Positions 18,901 to 27,124 of a DNA stretch of 64,000 nt are shown one piece after another. The number at the start of each line of letters is the position of its first letter. Position 1 is the stretch's first letter. Both the position numbers and the translations under genes were made by a program. Origin of the DNA: Lachnospiraceae bacterium (lineage in GTDB: Bacteria; Bacillota; Clostridia; Lachnospirales; Lachnospiraceae). The DNA is taken from contig JAFUXA010000012.1 in assembly GCA_017470985.1 (NCBI GenBank), forward strand, positions 112,684 through 176,683, given 5' to 3'. The notes beneath the pieces were generated by a model, which saw only the letters and a program-made list of their open reading frames with translations, searched no databases and was not told the DNA's origin.

Positions 18901-18924
18901 GGGTATTTTATGGGGAAGATGTAT

Positions 18925-19629
18925 ATGGCTACTGGAAAGAGTATCAGGTTCGAGGAAATCGGTAAGGAAGACGATATTACAATTCGAGCCTACAATGATG
19001 ATTGTCAAATTGAATTAAAGGCTATCTATACAGAGATTAATCCGGGTGTAAAGGATCAGATAGCAGCTGTTGCACATAGTGACAATTTTGTTCCTATTGA
19101 GATGGTAAATGTGCCTAATCGAAAGGATGCAGTTGTTTTATTTGCAGATGCGAAATGTTCATTGGAGGCACTGGTTAATCACAAAGGGCAATTGTATAAA
19201 TTTGAAAATATAATTGTGCCAAGAGCCAAGATTGACAAGAAGGATACTATCCAGATCATAATGGGAAATCATCCTGGAGTAAGATACAACAGACGAAATG
19301 CTTACCGTGTTCCCTTGGGACTAGAAGGAAAACTAGTGTTGGATAAGGGTATGATGAATATTATTGTCCGCGACATAAGTGAGACAGGTGTAGGCATAAT
19401 TGTTCCAAATGCATTAGAGTTAGATCGAGGTCAGGATGTTAGAATTCAGTTTTCTGATTATATCTACGTATTTGATCTTAAATCTAGAATCGTTCGAGAG
19501 GAGAAGCTCAGCGATACTCATAAAGTGGTTGGATTGGTTCTCTATCCTATGAAGAGCAATAATGTGGAGAGGTATATTGCCAAGAAGCAGGTTGAGAATC
19601 AGGTTAATAGTGAAGCGGCCAAAGCATAA
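18925..19629 (+). CDS. PilZ-domain c-di-GMP-binding protein (YcgR-like)
   Basis: A 234-residue cytoplasmic receptor for cyclic di-GMP. Residues ~1-115 form an N-terminal beta-rich domain like that of YcgR/DgrA proteins; ~120-215 are PilZ, with the arginine motif NRRNAYRVPL and DISETGVGI (the D/N-x-S-x-x-G motif), both needed for c-di-GMP binding and both intact. Such proteins commonly act as a brake on flagella or control exopolysaccharide. The ATG at 18925 is chosen because GGGGAAG lies six bases upstream; ATGs at 18910 and 18919 in the same frame are worse placed. No flagellar gene adjoins it, but a chemoreceptor is in the window. Confidence 0.86.
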   Translation: MATGKSIRFEEIGKEDDITIRAYNDDCQIELKAIYTEINPGVKDQIAAVAHSDNFVPIEMVNVPNRKDAVVLFADAKCSLEALVNHKGQLYKFENIIVPRAKIDKKDTIQIIMGNHPGVRYNRRNAYRVPLGLEGKLVLDKGMMNIIVRDISETGVGIIVPNALELDRGQDVRIQFSDYIYVFDLKSRIVREEKLSDTHKVVGLVLYPMKSNNVERYIAKKQVENQVNSEAAKA

Positions 19630-19676
19630 GGCTGCGACACCAGTAATTGACATATGGGGTTAGTTGATTACAGATA

Positions 19677-19712
19677 ATAGCAAGACGGTGGTCACTGCCT
19701 TGCTATTTTTTT
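19677..19712 (+). terminator. Intrinsic terminator after the PilZ gene
   Basis: ATAGCAAG/CTTGCTAT outer stem with an inner GGTG/CACT pairing, followed by a run of T (TTTTTTT). Confidence 0.88.
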
Positions 19713-19893
19713 GCCCAGATGAATTGCAGGGGAAGATGCATTTTGCAGGTTAAATGGAAGAAAAAGAATCAAAATGCAGGAAATGAACCTTAAAAATTCA
19801 TTATTCCATAAGATGAGGCACAAATACGCCATTAAAATAGTCAAAATGCATAATTCATTTTTGCAAAATTCATTATATAATAGAAAAGGATGT

Positions 19894-19922
19894 TTTTAAC
19901 ATGTCTTAGTTACATGTTAAAA
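19894..19922 (+). promoter_or_regulatory. Perfect 11-bp inverted repeat in the rarA leader
   Basis: TTTTAACATGT and ACATGTTAAAA around CTTAGTT. It begins 13 bases after the TATAAT box and ends 19 bases before the ATG, so it is either an operator at the transcription start or an RNA hairpin next to the ribosome site. Confidence 0.55.
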
Positions 19923-19941
19923 CAGCAAAGAGGTAAAACTT

Positions 19942-21267
19942 ATGGATCTATTCGATTACATGAGACAAGAGAACAAGAAGAAAGAATCACCATTGGCTTC
20001 TAGGCTTCGACCTAGAACTTTGGATGAGGTTGTAGGACAACAGCATATTATTGGCAAGGATAAGTTGCTTTATAGAGCAATTGTTGCAGACAAGCTGAGT
20101 TCTATTATTTTCTATGGCCCTCCGGGAACTGGTAAGACCACATTGGCTCAGGTTATAGCCAATACCACCAGTGCTAAATTCACTTCCATCAATGCTACGG
20201 CAGCAGGGAAGAAGGACATGGAGGAAGTGGTGGCCACAGCCAAGGATAATATGGGAATGTATGGTCAGAAGACCATATTATTTATAGATGAGATTCACCG
20301 TTTTAACAAAGGTCAGCAGGATTATCTGCTACCATTTGTGGAGGATGGAACCATAATTCTCATTGGTGCTACAACAGAGAATCCGTATTTTGAAGTAAAT
20401 GGGGCTCTCTTGTCCAGATCAATTATTTTTGAATTGAAGTCACTGACCCAGGAGGATATCAAGACTTTGCTCTTGCGAGCATTGTCAGATAAGGACAGAG
20501 GACTTGGCTCTTATGAGGCAACTATTGATGACGATGCTTTGGACTTTCTAAGTGATGTGGCAAATGGTGATGCCAGAGCGGCTTTGACAGCCATTGAGCT
20601 TGGAGTGTTAACCACAGCTCCTGATGACACTGGTCATATTCATATAACTTTGGATGTGGCAAGTGAATGTATCCAGCGCCGGGTTGTAAAATATGATAAG
20701 AGTGGTGACAATCATTATGACACCATATCAGCTTTTATCAAAAGCATGCGAGGGTCTGATCCAGACGCGGCAATTTATTATCTGGCCAGAATGCTGTACG
20801 CAGGGGAAGATATCAAGTTCATTGCCCGTCGAATTATGATATGCGCTGCTGAGGATGTAGGTATGGCAGATCCTATGGCACTGATGGTAGCTACTTCTGC
20901 CGCGCAGGCAGTGGAGAGAATTGGTATGCCGGAAAGTCAGATTATATTGGCAGAGGCAGTAAATTATGTGGCCACTGCGCCAAAATCCAATGCTTCGTAT
21001 CTGTCTATAGATGCGGCAATGCATACGGTTGCTTCCACTGTAACAGAGCCTATACCAACACATTTGCAGGATGCTCATTATAAATCTGCAGGTAAGCTTG
21101 GACATGGTGTGGGATATCAATATGCACATGATTATCCTAATCATTATGTGAAGCAGCAATATTTACCGGATTCTCTTGTGGGAAGTACATTTTACAACCC
21201 TACCAATATGGGATACGAGGAGAAACTTCGTGAATATATGGAACAGATTCGCCGGGAGGCAGAATAA
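19942..21267 (+). CDS. rarA: Replication-associated recombination protein A (RarA/MgsA AAA ATPase)
   Basis: An AAA+ ATPase acting at stalled replication forks. The 441 residues show RPRTLDEVVGQQHI near the N-terminus, Walker A GPPGTGKTT (about 59-67), Walker B with the characteristic DEIHRFNKGQQD, sensor IGATTENPYFEVN, and the C-terminal tetramerisation domain with MRGSDPDAAIYYLARML and a Y-x-P-D-x-L-like end. AGAGG lies nine bases before the ATG. The hairpin in its leader suggests its own regulation. The gene ends 78 bases before the next start. Confidence 0.96.
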   Translation: MDLFDYMRQENKKKESPLASRLRPRTLDEVVGQQHIIGKDKLLYRAIVADKLSSIIFYGPPGTGKTTLAQVIANTTSAKFTSINATAAGKKDMEEVVATAKDNMGMYGQKTILFIDEIHRFNKGQQDYLLPFVEDGTIILIGATTENPYFEVNGALLSRSIIFELKSLTQEDIKTLLLRALSDKDRGLGSYEATIDDDALDFLSDVANGDARAALTAIELGVLTTAPDDTGHIHITLDVASECIQRRVVKYDKSGDNHYDTISAFIKSMRGSDPDAAIYYLARMLYAGEDIKFIARRIMICAAEDVGMADPMALMVATSAAQAVERIGMPESQIILAEAVNYVATAPKSNASYLSIDAAMHTVASTVTEPIPTHLQDAHYKSAGKLGHGVGYQYAHDYPNHYVKQQYLPDSLVGSTFYNPTNMGYEEKLREYMEQIRREAE

Positions 21268-21345
21268 CACAGTTTATCACAAGGGATTGCGACCTTGTTG
21301 AATTATATAAGTTATAAAATAGAATGGAAAAGGAGAAATATTAAG

Positions 21346-22629
21346 ATGCAGTCATATGCCACAATGTCAAAGGAAGAATTACAGCAGGAATTTGAGAATG
21401 TAAAGAAGATTTACAAAGAGTATCAAGGCAAAGGCTTGAAGTTGGACATGTCTAGAGGTAAGCCTTCTCCACAGCAGTTGGATTTGGGTATGGAAATGCT
21501 TGATGTAATTAATTCAAATTCTGATATGAAAGCTGAAAATGGAATTGATACAAGAAACTACGGTTTGCTTGATGGTATACCTGAGACAAAGCGCCTTATG
21601 GCTGAGATTATGGAGGTTTCTCCTGAGAATGTAATGATATTTGGTAACTCAAGCTTGAATACTATGTTTGATATGGTAGCTCGCTCTATGATTTTCGGAG
21701 TATGTGGAGAGACACCATGGTGTAAGCTTGATAAGGTGAAATGGTTGTGCCCTGTTCCAGGATATGACAGACATTTTGCTGTTACAGAACATTTTGGTAT
21801 TGAGATGATAAATGTGCCAATGTCTGAGGATGGTCCTGATATGGATATGGTGGAGGAGCTTGTATCTTCTGATCCTGCTATCAAGGGTATCTGGTGCGTG
21901 CCAAAGTATTCTAATCCACAGGGTGTGGTTTACTCAGATGAGACAGTTCGCAGAATGGCAAACTTGAAGCCGGCTGCCAAGGATTTCAGAATCTACTGGG
22001 ACAACGCTTATATTGTGCATCATTTATATGGAGCAGAGCAGGGCAAGCTTTTAAATATTATTGATGAGTGTGCCAAGGCTGGAAATCCTGATATGGTATA
22101 CGAATTTGCATCAACATCAAAGGTGTCTCTTGCAGGTTCAGGAATTGCAGCTATTGCTTCATCAACTAAAAACCTGGATGATATGAAGCGCACCGTTACA
22201 ATCCAGACTATTGGATTTGACAAGGTAAATATGCTTCGTCACGCCAGATATTTCCAGAATGCTGCCGGTGTTTTGGAGCATATGGAGAAGCATGCTGATA
22301 TTTTGCGTCCAAGATTTGAGTTGGTTCTTGATACACTTGACAGAGAACTTGCCGGTAGAGGAGCTGGAGAATGGATTAAGCCAAAGGGTGGATATTTCAT
22401 TACATATGTGACTTTGGATGGATGTGCAACTGAAGTTATCAGACTTGCCAAGGAAGCCGGAGTGGTAATGACAGGAGCTGGAGCACCTTTCCCATACCAC
22501 AAGGATCCACATGATTCTACAATTAGAATTGCACCTTCTTATCCAAGTCTTGAGGAGTTGAAGGATGCTGCAGAAATCTTTGCAGTTTGCGTCAGATATG
22601 CAACTTTGGAGAAGTTACTTCAGGCATAA
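21346..22629 (+). CDS. Aminotransferase class I/II (putative aspartate aminotransferase type)
   Basis: A 427-residue PLP enzyme of the class-I fold, of the clostridial type annotated as aspartate/alanine aminotransferase. Visible marks are LDMSRGKPSPQQLDLGMEML near the N-terminus (a conserved opening of this subgroup), VPKYSNPQG, IYWDNAYIVHHLY and FASTSKVSLAGSG, where the lysine is the PLP Schiff base. Substrate is inferred from the family, not proved. The start at 21346 (MQSYATMSK) follows AAAGGAG; an upstream in-frame start at 21295 lacks a ribosome site. A terminator follows. Confidence 0.85.
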   Translation: MQSYATMSKEELQQEFENVKKIYKEYQGKGLKLDMSRGKPSPQQLDLGMEMLDVINSNSDMKAENGIDTRNYGLLDGIPETKRLMAEIMEVSPENVMIFGNSSLNTMFDMVARSMIFGVCGETPWCKLDKVKWLCPVPGYDRHFAVTEHFGIEMINVPMSEDGPDMDMVEELVSSDPAIKGIWCVPKYSNPQGVVYSDETVRRMANLKPAAKDFRIYWDNAYIVHHLYGAEQGKLLNIIDECAKAGNPDMVYEFASTSKVSLAGSGIAAIASSTKNLDDMKRTVTIQTIGFDKVNMLRHARYFQNAAGVLEHMEKHADILRPRFELVLDTLDRELAGRGAGEWIKPKGGYFITYVTLDGCATEVIRLAKEAGVVMTGAGAPFPYHKDPHDSTIRIAPSYPSLEELKDAAEIFAVCVRYATLEKLLQA

Positions 22630-22655
22630 TTGTGTGAAAATGATATAGATATAGG

Positions 22656-22688
22656 AATAACTATGGTGAAGAGCCATAGTTATTTTTA
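22656..22688 (+). terminator. Intrinsic terminator after the aminotransferase gene
   Basis: Perfect 11-bp stem AATAACTATGG/CCATAGTTATT with a seven-base loop, then TTTAT. Confidence 0.85.
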
Positions 22689-22790
22689 TATGAAGTATGA
22701 TACAATGTGATAGAAATCTTGGGGTATGGAAAATATTGTGCCCGGAGAGAAAGTATAGTTGTTATTTTAAGTTATTTGGGAGAGAAGAAA

Positions 22791-23597
22791 ATGAAGACAA
22801 TAGGTTTTATTGGTTGTGGTAATATGGGAAGCGCTATTGTGGGAGGAATTTTACAGGCAGATATAGCTGATAAGGAACATGTAATTGCTTCTGTTCATAG
22901 TAATTCATCCAGGGATAGAATTGAACAGGAACTTGGAATCAAGGCCACCCTGAGCAATGCAGAAGTTGCCAAAGCAGCAGATATTCTATTTCTTGCAGTG
23001 AAGCCCAATATGTTTGCTCAGGTAATTCCTGAGATAAAGGATGTGGTATCAGCTGAAACTATAATTGTGTCTATAGCAGCGGGACAGACAATTGAGGGAA
23101 TAGAAGAAGCATTTGGTGGGGACATCAAACTTGTTAGATCTATGCCAAATACACCTGCTTTGGTTGGGGAGGCAATGAGCGCTGTTGTGCCAAACAATAA
23201 TATTTTAGAGGACGATCTGTCAGAGGTTATGGCAATCTTTGAGAGCTTCGGTGAGGCTGAGGTTGTCTCTGAGAAGCTGATGGATGCTGTAGTTGGAGTG
23301 AGCGGATCATCTCCTGCATATGTATATATGTTCATTGAAGCAATGGCTGATGCAGCAGTTGCAGATGGAATGCCAAGAAGCCAGGCTTACAAATTTGCGG
23401 CGCAATCAGTTCTTGGTTCTGCCAAGATGGTATTACAGACTGGCAGACAACCTGGAGAACTGAAGGATGCAGTATGTTCACCTGGAGGAACTACAATTGA
23501 AGCTGTAGCCAAGCTGGAGGAATTAGGATTCAGAGGCACAATTATGGCAGGGCAGAGAGCATGCTCAAATAAATCAAGAGAAATGAGTAAGAGATAG
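22791..23597 (+). CDS. proC: Pyrroline-5-carboxylate reductase
   Basis: Last step of proline synthesis, reducing 1-pyrroline-5-carboxylate with NAD(P)H. The 268 residues match the family. The Rossmann site GFIGCGNMGSAIVGG is at the N-terminus, followed by FLAVKPNMF, VRSMPNTPALVGEA and the C-terminal signature LKDAVCSPGGTTIEAVAKLEE. The start at 22791 is taken because GGGAGAGAAG precedes it and the domain begins at once; the frame extends 28 codons upstream without a ribosome site. proA and proB are elsewhere. Five bases separate it from the phosphoesterase gene. Confidence 0.96.
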   Translation: MKTIGFIGCGNMGSAIVGGILQADIADKEHVIASVHSNSSRDRIEQELGIKATLSNAEVAKAADILFLAVKPNMFAQVIPEIKDVVSAETIIVSIAAGQTIEGIEEAFGGDIKLVRSMPNTPALVGEAMSAVVPNNNILEDDLSEVMAIFESFGEAEVVSEKLMDAVVGVSGSSPAYVYMFIEAMADAAVADGMPRSQAYKFAAQSVLGSAKMVLQTGRQPGELKDAVCSPGGTTIEAVAKLEELGFRGTIMAGQRACSNKSREMSKR

Positions 23598-23602
23598 ATT
23601 AT

Positions 23603-24223
23603 ATGAAATATTATATTTCAGACTGTCATTTCTTTCATAAAAGTCTGCTTCACAGTATGGATAAGCGTGGCTTTGACACAGTGGAAGAGATGAATGAATA
23701 TATGCTTGAAAAATGGAATGCCAAGGTCAGAAACAAAGACGAGGTGTATATATTAGGAGATTTGTCTTACGGCAATGATGAGGAGACAAACTGGCTATTG
23801 GAACGCCTGAATGGAAAGCTGTATTTAATAGAAGGAAATCATGACGGCAGATATCTGAAGAGAAGCGGTTTCAACAGGGATCGTTTCAAATGGGTCAAGG
23901 CTTATGCGGAAACCCATGACAATGGATGCAAAGTGGTAATGTGCCATTATCCCATTCCTTGCTATAGCGGACAATATATTCTGAACAAGGAAGGTAAGCC
24001 GAAGACTTATATGTTATATGGACATGTTCATGATACCCATGATGAAAAGCTGGTTCGACAGTTTCAAAATATAACCAGAAATACAGTTGTTAAGGACCGT
24101 GAGGGGCAGGATGTACATCTCCAGAGCAATATGATTAATTGTTTCTGTATGTATTCTGACTATGAGCCTCTCAGCTTAGAAGAGTGGATAGAATTATATA
24201 ACAATAGGGTTTTTACAAAATAA
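23603..24223 (+). CDS. Calcineurin-like metallophosphoesterase
   Basis: A 206-residue cytoplasmic phosphoesterase with the standard metal motifs: YYISDCHFFH (D-x-H), YILGDLSYG (GD), IEGNHDGR (GNHD), and CHYPIP and YGHVHD (GHxH). The closest style is the small bacterial hydrolases that act on nucleotides or phosphodiesters; the substrate is unknown. It begins five bases after proC, so the two are probably co-transcribed though functionally unrelated. The ribosome site (AAGAGATAG) is weak, consistent with coupling. Confidence 0.88.
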   Translation: MKYYISDCHFFHKSLLHSMDKRGFDTVEEMNEYMLEKWNAKVRNKDEVYILGDLSYGNDEETNWLLERLNGKLYLIEGNHDGRYLKRSGFNRDRFKWVKAYAETHDNGCKVVMCHYPIPCYSGQYILNKEGKPKTYMLYGHVHDTHDEKLVRQFQNITRNTVVKDREGQDVHLQSNMINCFCMYSDYEPLSLEEWIELYNNRVFTK

Positions 24224-24270
24224 CGAAACATAGAATAAATATTTGGTTGATTTAACATAGCATGAAATAT

Positions 24271-24321
24271 AAACCTCTCTTATAATTGCAACATAAAGCA
24301 ATTGAAATAGGGAGGTTTTTT
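24271..24321 (+). promoter_or_regulatory. RBS-sequestering, terminator-like hairpin with an embedded -10 box before the sugar ATPase gene
   Basis: Outer stem AAACCTCTCT/AGGGAGGTTT (24271-24280 with 24309-24318, one G-T pair), inner stem AATTGC/GCAATT, then more T. The right arm contains the ribosome site GGGAGG of the gene at 24323. A TATAAT (24281-24286) lies within the left half, so transcripts from it would lack the left arm, whereas read-through transcripts would form the full structure. Confidence 0.6.
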
Positions 24322-24322
24322 C

Positions 24323-25441
24323 ATGGCTAATATTACATTAAAAAACATTTGCAAAACATATCCAAACGGCGCAGAAGCTGTAAAGGATTTTAATCTTGAT
24401 ATTAAGGATAAGGAGTTCATCATCTTCGTTGGTCCTTCAGGTTGTGGTAAGTCAACCACACTTAGAATGATCGCCGGTCTTGAGGATATTACATCCGGTG
24501 AGCTTTCAATCGATGGTAAGATAATGAATGATGTGGAGCCAAAGGACAGAGATATCGCAATGGTATTCCAGAACTATGCTTTGTATCCACATATGACAGT
24601 ATTTGATAATATGGCATTTGCATTGAAGCTTCGCAAGGTTCCGGCAGATGTTATCAAGGAAAAGGTTGAGCATGCTGCCAAGGTATTGAATCTTACAGAG
24701 TACTTACAGCGTAAGCCAAAGGCTTTGTCAGGTGGACAGAGACAGAGAGTTGCAATGGGACGTGCTATTGTCCGTGAGCCAAAGGTATTCCTTATGGATG
24801 AGCCACTTTCTAACCTGGATGCTAAGCTTCGTGTTCAGATGAGAACAGAGATTTCTAAATTACATGATGACTTGGGTGCTACAATTATTTATGTAACACA
24901 TGATCAGACAGAGGCTATGACTCTTGGAACCAGAATTGTTGTTATGAAGGATGGTGTTGCTCAGCAGATTGATACACCACAGAATTTATATAACAAGCCA
25001 TGCAACCAGTTCGTTGCAGGATTTATCGGATCTCCACAGATGAACTTCATCGATGCTGTTGTTAAGAAAGTTGGAGACAAGGTTTATGCATCAATCGATG
25101 GCGGCAAGACAGATTTGTTGGTTCCTGCTGCTAAGGCCAAGGTTCTTCTTGAGAAGGGCTATGAAGGCAAGACAGTAGTATTCGGTATTCGTCCAGAAGA
25201 TATCAATGATTCACAGATGTTTATCGAGACTGCACAGGAATGTAAATTCGAAGCAAAGATCAATGTATACGAGCTTCTTGGTGCTGAAGTATTCTTATAC
25301 TTCGATTATGCTGGTGCCAAGGTTACAGCTAGAGTTGATCCTCGTACAACTGCTAGAACAGGCGATACAGTTACATTTGCATTTGATATGGAGAAGGCAC
25401 ACTTCTTCGATAAGGATACAGAGATGACAATTACAAACTAG
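24323..25441 (+). CDS. Sugar ABC importer ATP-binding protein (MsmK/UgpC/MalK type)
   Basis: A stand-alone ATPase for CUT1-type carbohydrate importers. The 372 residues have Walker A GPSGCGKST (about 38-46), Q-loop VFQNYALYPHMTV, signature LSGGQRQRVAMGRA, Walker B VFLMDEPLSNLDAKLR, switch HDQTEAMTL and a C-terminal OB-fold (TOBE) regulatory domain from about 240, with GIRPEDI. No permease or binding protein is adjacent; in Firmicutes one such ATPase (MsmK) often serves many importers. Its leader forms a hairpin around the ribosome site. A terminator follows. A PucR-like regulator gene lies next. Confidence 0.94.
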   Translation: MANITLKNICKTYPNGAEAVKDFNLDIKDKEFIIFVGPSGCGKSTTLRMIAGLEDITSGELSIDGKIMNDVEPKDRDIAMVFQNYALYPHMTVFDNMAFALKLRKVPADVIKEKVEHAAKVLNLTEYLQRKPKALSGGQRQRVAMGRAIVREPKVFLMDEPLSNLDAKLRVQMRTEISKLHDDLGATIIYVTHDQTEAMTLGTRIVVMKDGVAQQIDTPQNLYNKPCNQFVAGFIGSPQMNFIDAVVKKVGDKVYASIDGGKTDLLVPAAKAKVLLEKGYEGKTVVFGIRPEDINDSQMFIETAQECKFEAKINVYELLGAEVFLYFDYAGAKVTARVDPRTTARTGDTVTFAFDMEKAHFFDKDTEMTITN

Positions 25442-25463
25442 TAACTCTTTTTCTACCCTTTTT

Positions 25464-25497
25464 CCACCGGATTTCTATATGGAGTCCGGTGGTTTTT
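25464..25497 (+). terminator. Intrinsic terminator after the sugar ATPase gene
   Basis: Perfect stem CCACCGGA/TCCGGTGG with a 13-base loop, then TTTTT. Confidence 0.93.
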
Positions 25498-25584
25498 CTT
25501 TGTCAGTAGATATGTATGTGAAAATGAACTTGGATTTCAAGGGGAAACTTGTGGGAGAGTAGAGGGTTTAAGGTGTCTTGCAAA

Positions 25585-25613
25585 TTGACTATATATGCGT
25601 ATTTAGCTAAAAT
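25585..25613 (+). promoter_or_regulatory. Promoter of the PucR-like regulator gene
   Basis: TTGACT and TAAAAT with a 17-base spacer, 26 bases before the start codon. Confidence 0.7.
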
Positions 25614-25639
25614 AATAGAATTAACGGGGGTAATAATTT

Positions 25640-26524
25640 ATGGACATAAAAACAGATATCAGACAGACTTTAGATGAATTGAACAGTGCTACAGGCATAA
25701 CATTTTCCATGGACTCTGACATGTCTGAAGAGGAAACTTTGGAGAAGTTGAAACTGTTATTAAATCGATATAAGGGTGTAAATGGTTCCAAGGATGATTT
25801 CTATATAAGATTGTTCGAAGGCAAAATGGATGAGGCAGAAATTGCAGAGGGAACACGGAAATTCCATTTGAGTGAATCGGGATATAAGATTCTCTTCCTG
25901 TTGGATTTCAAGGATACTTATACTGATATGGATATTACAATTATCACTTCCTTATTCTATCCGGCGCCTGTGGATGTGATTCGTGTTGATGACAGAACTC
26001 TGTGTGTTATTCAATACAGTCAGGTGCGCCATGACAGGGAGAAGATAGAAGCTACTGCTCATGAAATTCAGGATATGATTGAGACTCAGTCCATGAATCC
26101 GGTTAGAATATCTTATGATGAACCATTTGTAGATTATAAGGAAGCTTCATATATATATAGGCATCTACAGCTCATAAGAAAGGTAGGACCATTATTTAAC
26201 AGTGATAGATATGTATATGGCTATTATCAGATGGGACTTGAGAAGATATTATATCTGACAGATACAGATATTCTCACAGATTATTGCTTTGAAAATATGC
26301 CTGATGCCAATTTCAAAGAGCTGGATATGGAGACGGTAAATACTATCAGAACTTTCTTGGAGTCTGATCTCAGCATAGCTGAGACTGCCAGAAAATTATA
26401 TCTGCATAGAAATACTCTGGTGTACAGACTGGATAAATTCCAGAAGGATACAGGACTTGATGTGAGAAAATTCCAGGACGCTTTCAAATGTCATATGGGA
26501 TTTTTGATAAATAAATTGATATAA
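25640..26524 (+). CDS. PucR/CdaR-type helix-turn-helix regulator
   Basis: A 294-residue regulator with a C-terminal PucR-type helix-turn-helix: FLESDLSIAETARKLYLHRN followed by TLVYRLDKFQKDTGLD (about 240-275), the block conserved in CdaR/PucR proteins. The N-terminal ~200 residues lack the diacid-recognition domain of true CdaR and resemble a GGDEF-like/PucR middle region (VDVIRVDDRTLCVIQYSQ), so the signal is unknown. It follows the sugar ATPase gene but has its own promoter. In related genomes I recall this pairing with the MsmK-type ATPase, which suggests control of carbohydrate import. GGGGGT precedes the ATG. Confidence 0.82.
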   Translation: MDIKTDIRQTLDELNSATGITFSMDSDMSEEETLEKLKLLLNRYKGVNGSKDDFYIRLFEGKMDEAEIAEGTRKFHLSESGYKILFLLDFKDTYTDMDITIITSLFYPAPVDVIRVDDRTLCVIQYSQVRHDREKIEATAHEIQDMIETQSMNPVRISYDEPFVDYKEASYIYRHLQLIRKVGPLFNSDRYVYGYYQMGLEKILYLTDTDILTDYCFENMPDANFKELDMETVNTIRTFLESDLSIAETARKLYLHRNTLVYRLDKFQKDTGLDVRKFQDAFKCHMGFLINKLI

Positions 26525-26551
26525 AATAGTAGAAAAGAGGACACAAAAAAC

Positions 26552-27088
26552 ATGAAGATGGAGAATAAAAGAGAAGCCCAGGAGAGAAGAGCTATTGAGA
26601 GAAAGAGAAAACAACAGGCAGCATTAATCAGAAGAGTGGCAATTATTGTTGTTATTGTTGCAGCAGTTGGCGGTCTTATAGGATATGGCATTTACGATAG
26701 TAAGCATAATACTACAGCTAATCAGGCTACAGAGAATACTCAGTCTGTAGACAATACATCCGTAACTGATAATACATCTGCAACTTTGAACACAGATACA
26801 TCTCTTGAGGTGGCAAATGGAGATACAGTAAATATTCACTATGTAGGTTCTGTTGATGGAGTTGAATTCCAGGGTGGAACAGGTGATTATGATTTGGAAA
26901 TCGGTTCAGGAGCATTTATCCCGGGATTCGAAGAGCAGTTGGTAGGAGCACATGTGGGAGACACTGTTGATGTAAAAGTTACTTTCCCTGAAGGATATAG
27001 AGATTCTGCAGATGCTGACGGAAACAAGATGGTATTGTCAGGAGCAGATGCAGTATTTACAGTTACAATCAATGGCATCTATAAGTAA
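26552..27088 (+). CDS. Membrane-anchored FKBP-type peptidyl-prolyl isomerase
   Basis: A 178-residue protein: a basic N-terminus (1-27) rich in Arg and Lys, one membrane helix ([20 protein letters not shown], about 29-48), a Thr/Asn-rich linker (52-85), then an FKBP-like domain with [35 protein letters not shown] and VKVTFPEGY. The domain lies outside the membrane, where it would catalyse proline isomerisation during folding of secreted proteins. The FKBP domain is close in style to that of trigger factor. No cysteine or lipobox is present. A second ATG at 26558 is possible; AGAGGA suits the first. Confidence 0.85.
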   Translation: MKMENKREAQERRAIERKRKQQAALIRRVAIIVVIVAAVGGLIGYGIYDSKHNTTANQATENTQSVDNTSVTDNTSATLNTDTSLEVANGDTVNIHYVGSVDGVEFQGGTGDYDLEIGSGAFIPGFEEQLVGAHVGDTVDVKVTFPEGYRDSADADGNKMVLSGADAVFTVTINGIYK

Positions 27089-27124
27089 GATTAAATAAGT
27101 GTTTATATATGAAAGGATGATTAA

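Larger units (their letters stand above)
19630..19941. other. 312-base intergenic region before rarA
   Basis: It holds the PilZ-gene terminator (19677-19712), then an AT-rich stretch in which AAAATGCA recurs and AATTCATT appears three times (near 19795, 19851 and 19867), a TATAAT at 19876-19881 with no clear -35, and an 11-bp inverted repeat just after it. No coding frame with a ribosome site was seen. Confidence 0.55.

Noticed and set aside
18841-18924. c-di-GMP (GEMM) riboswitch before the PilZ gene
   Set aside because: The leader is about 68 bases and lacks the conserved GCA...CAAACC-type core.
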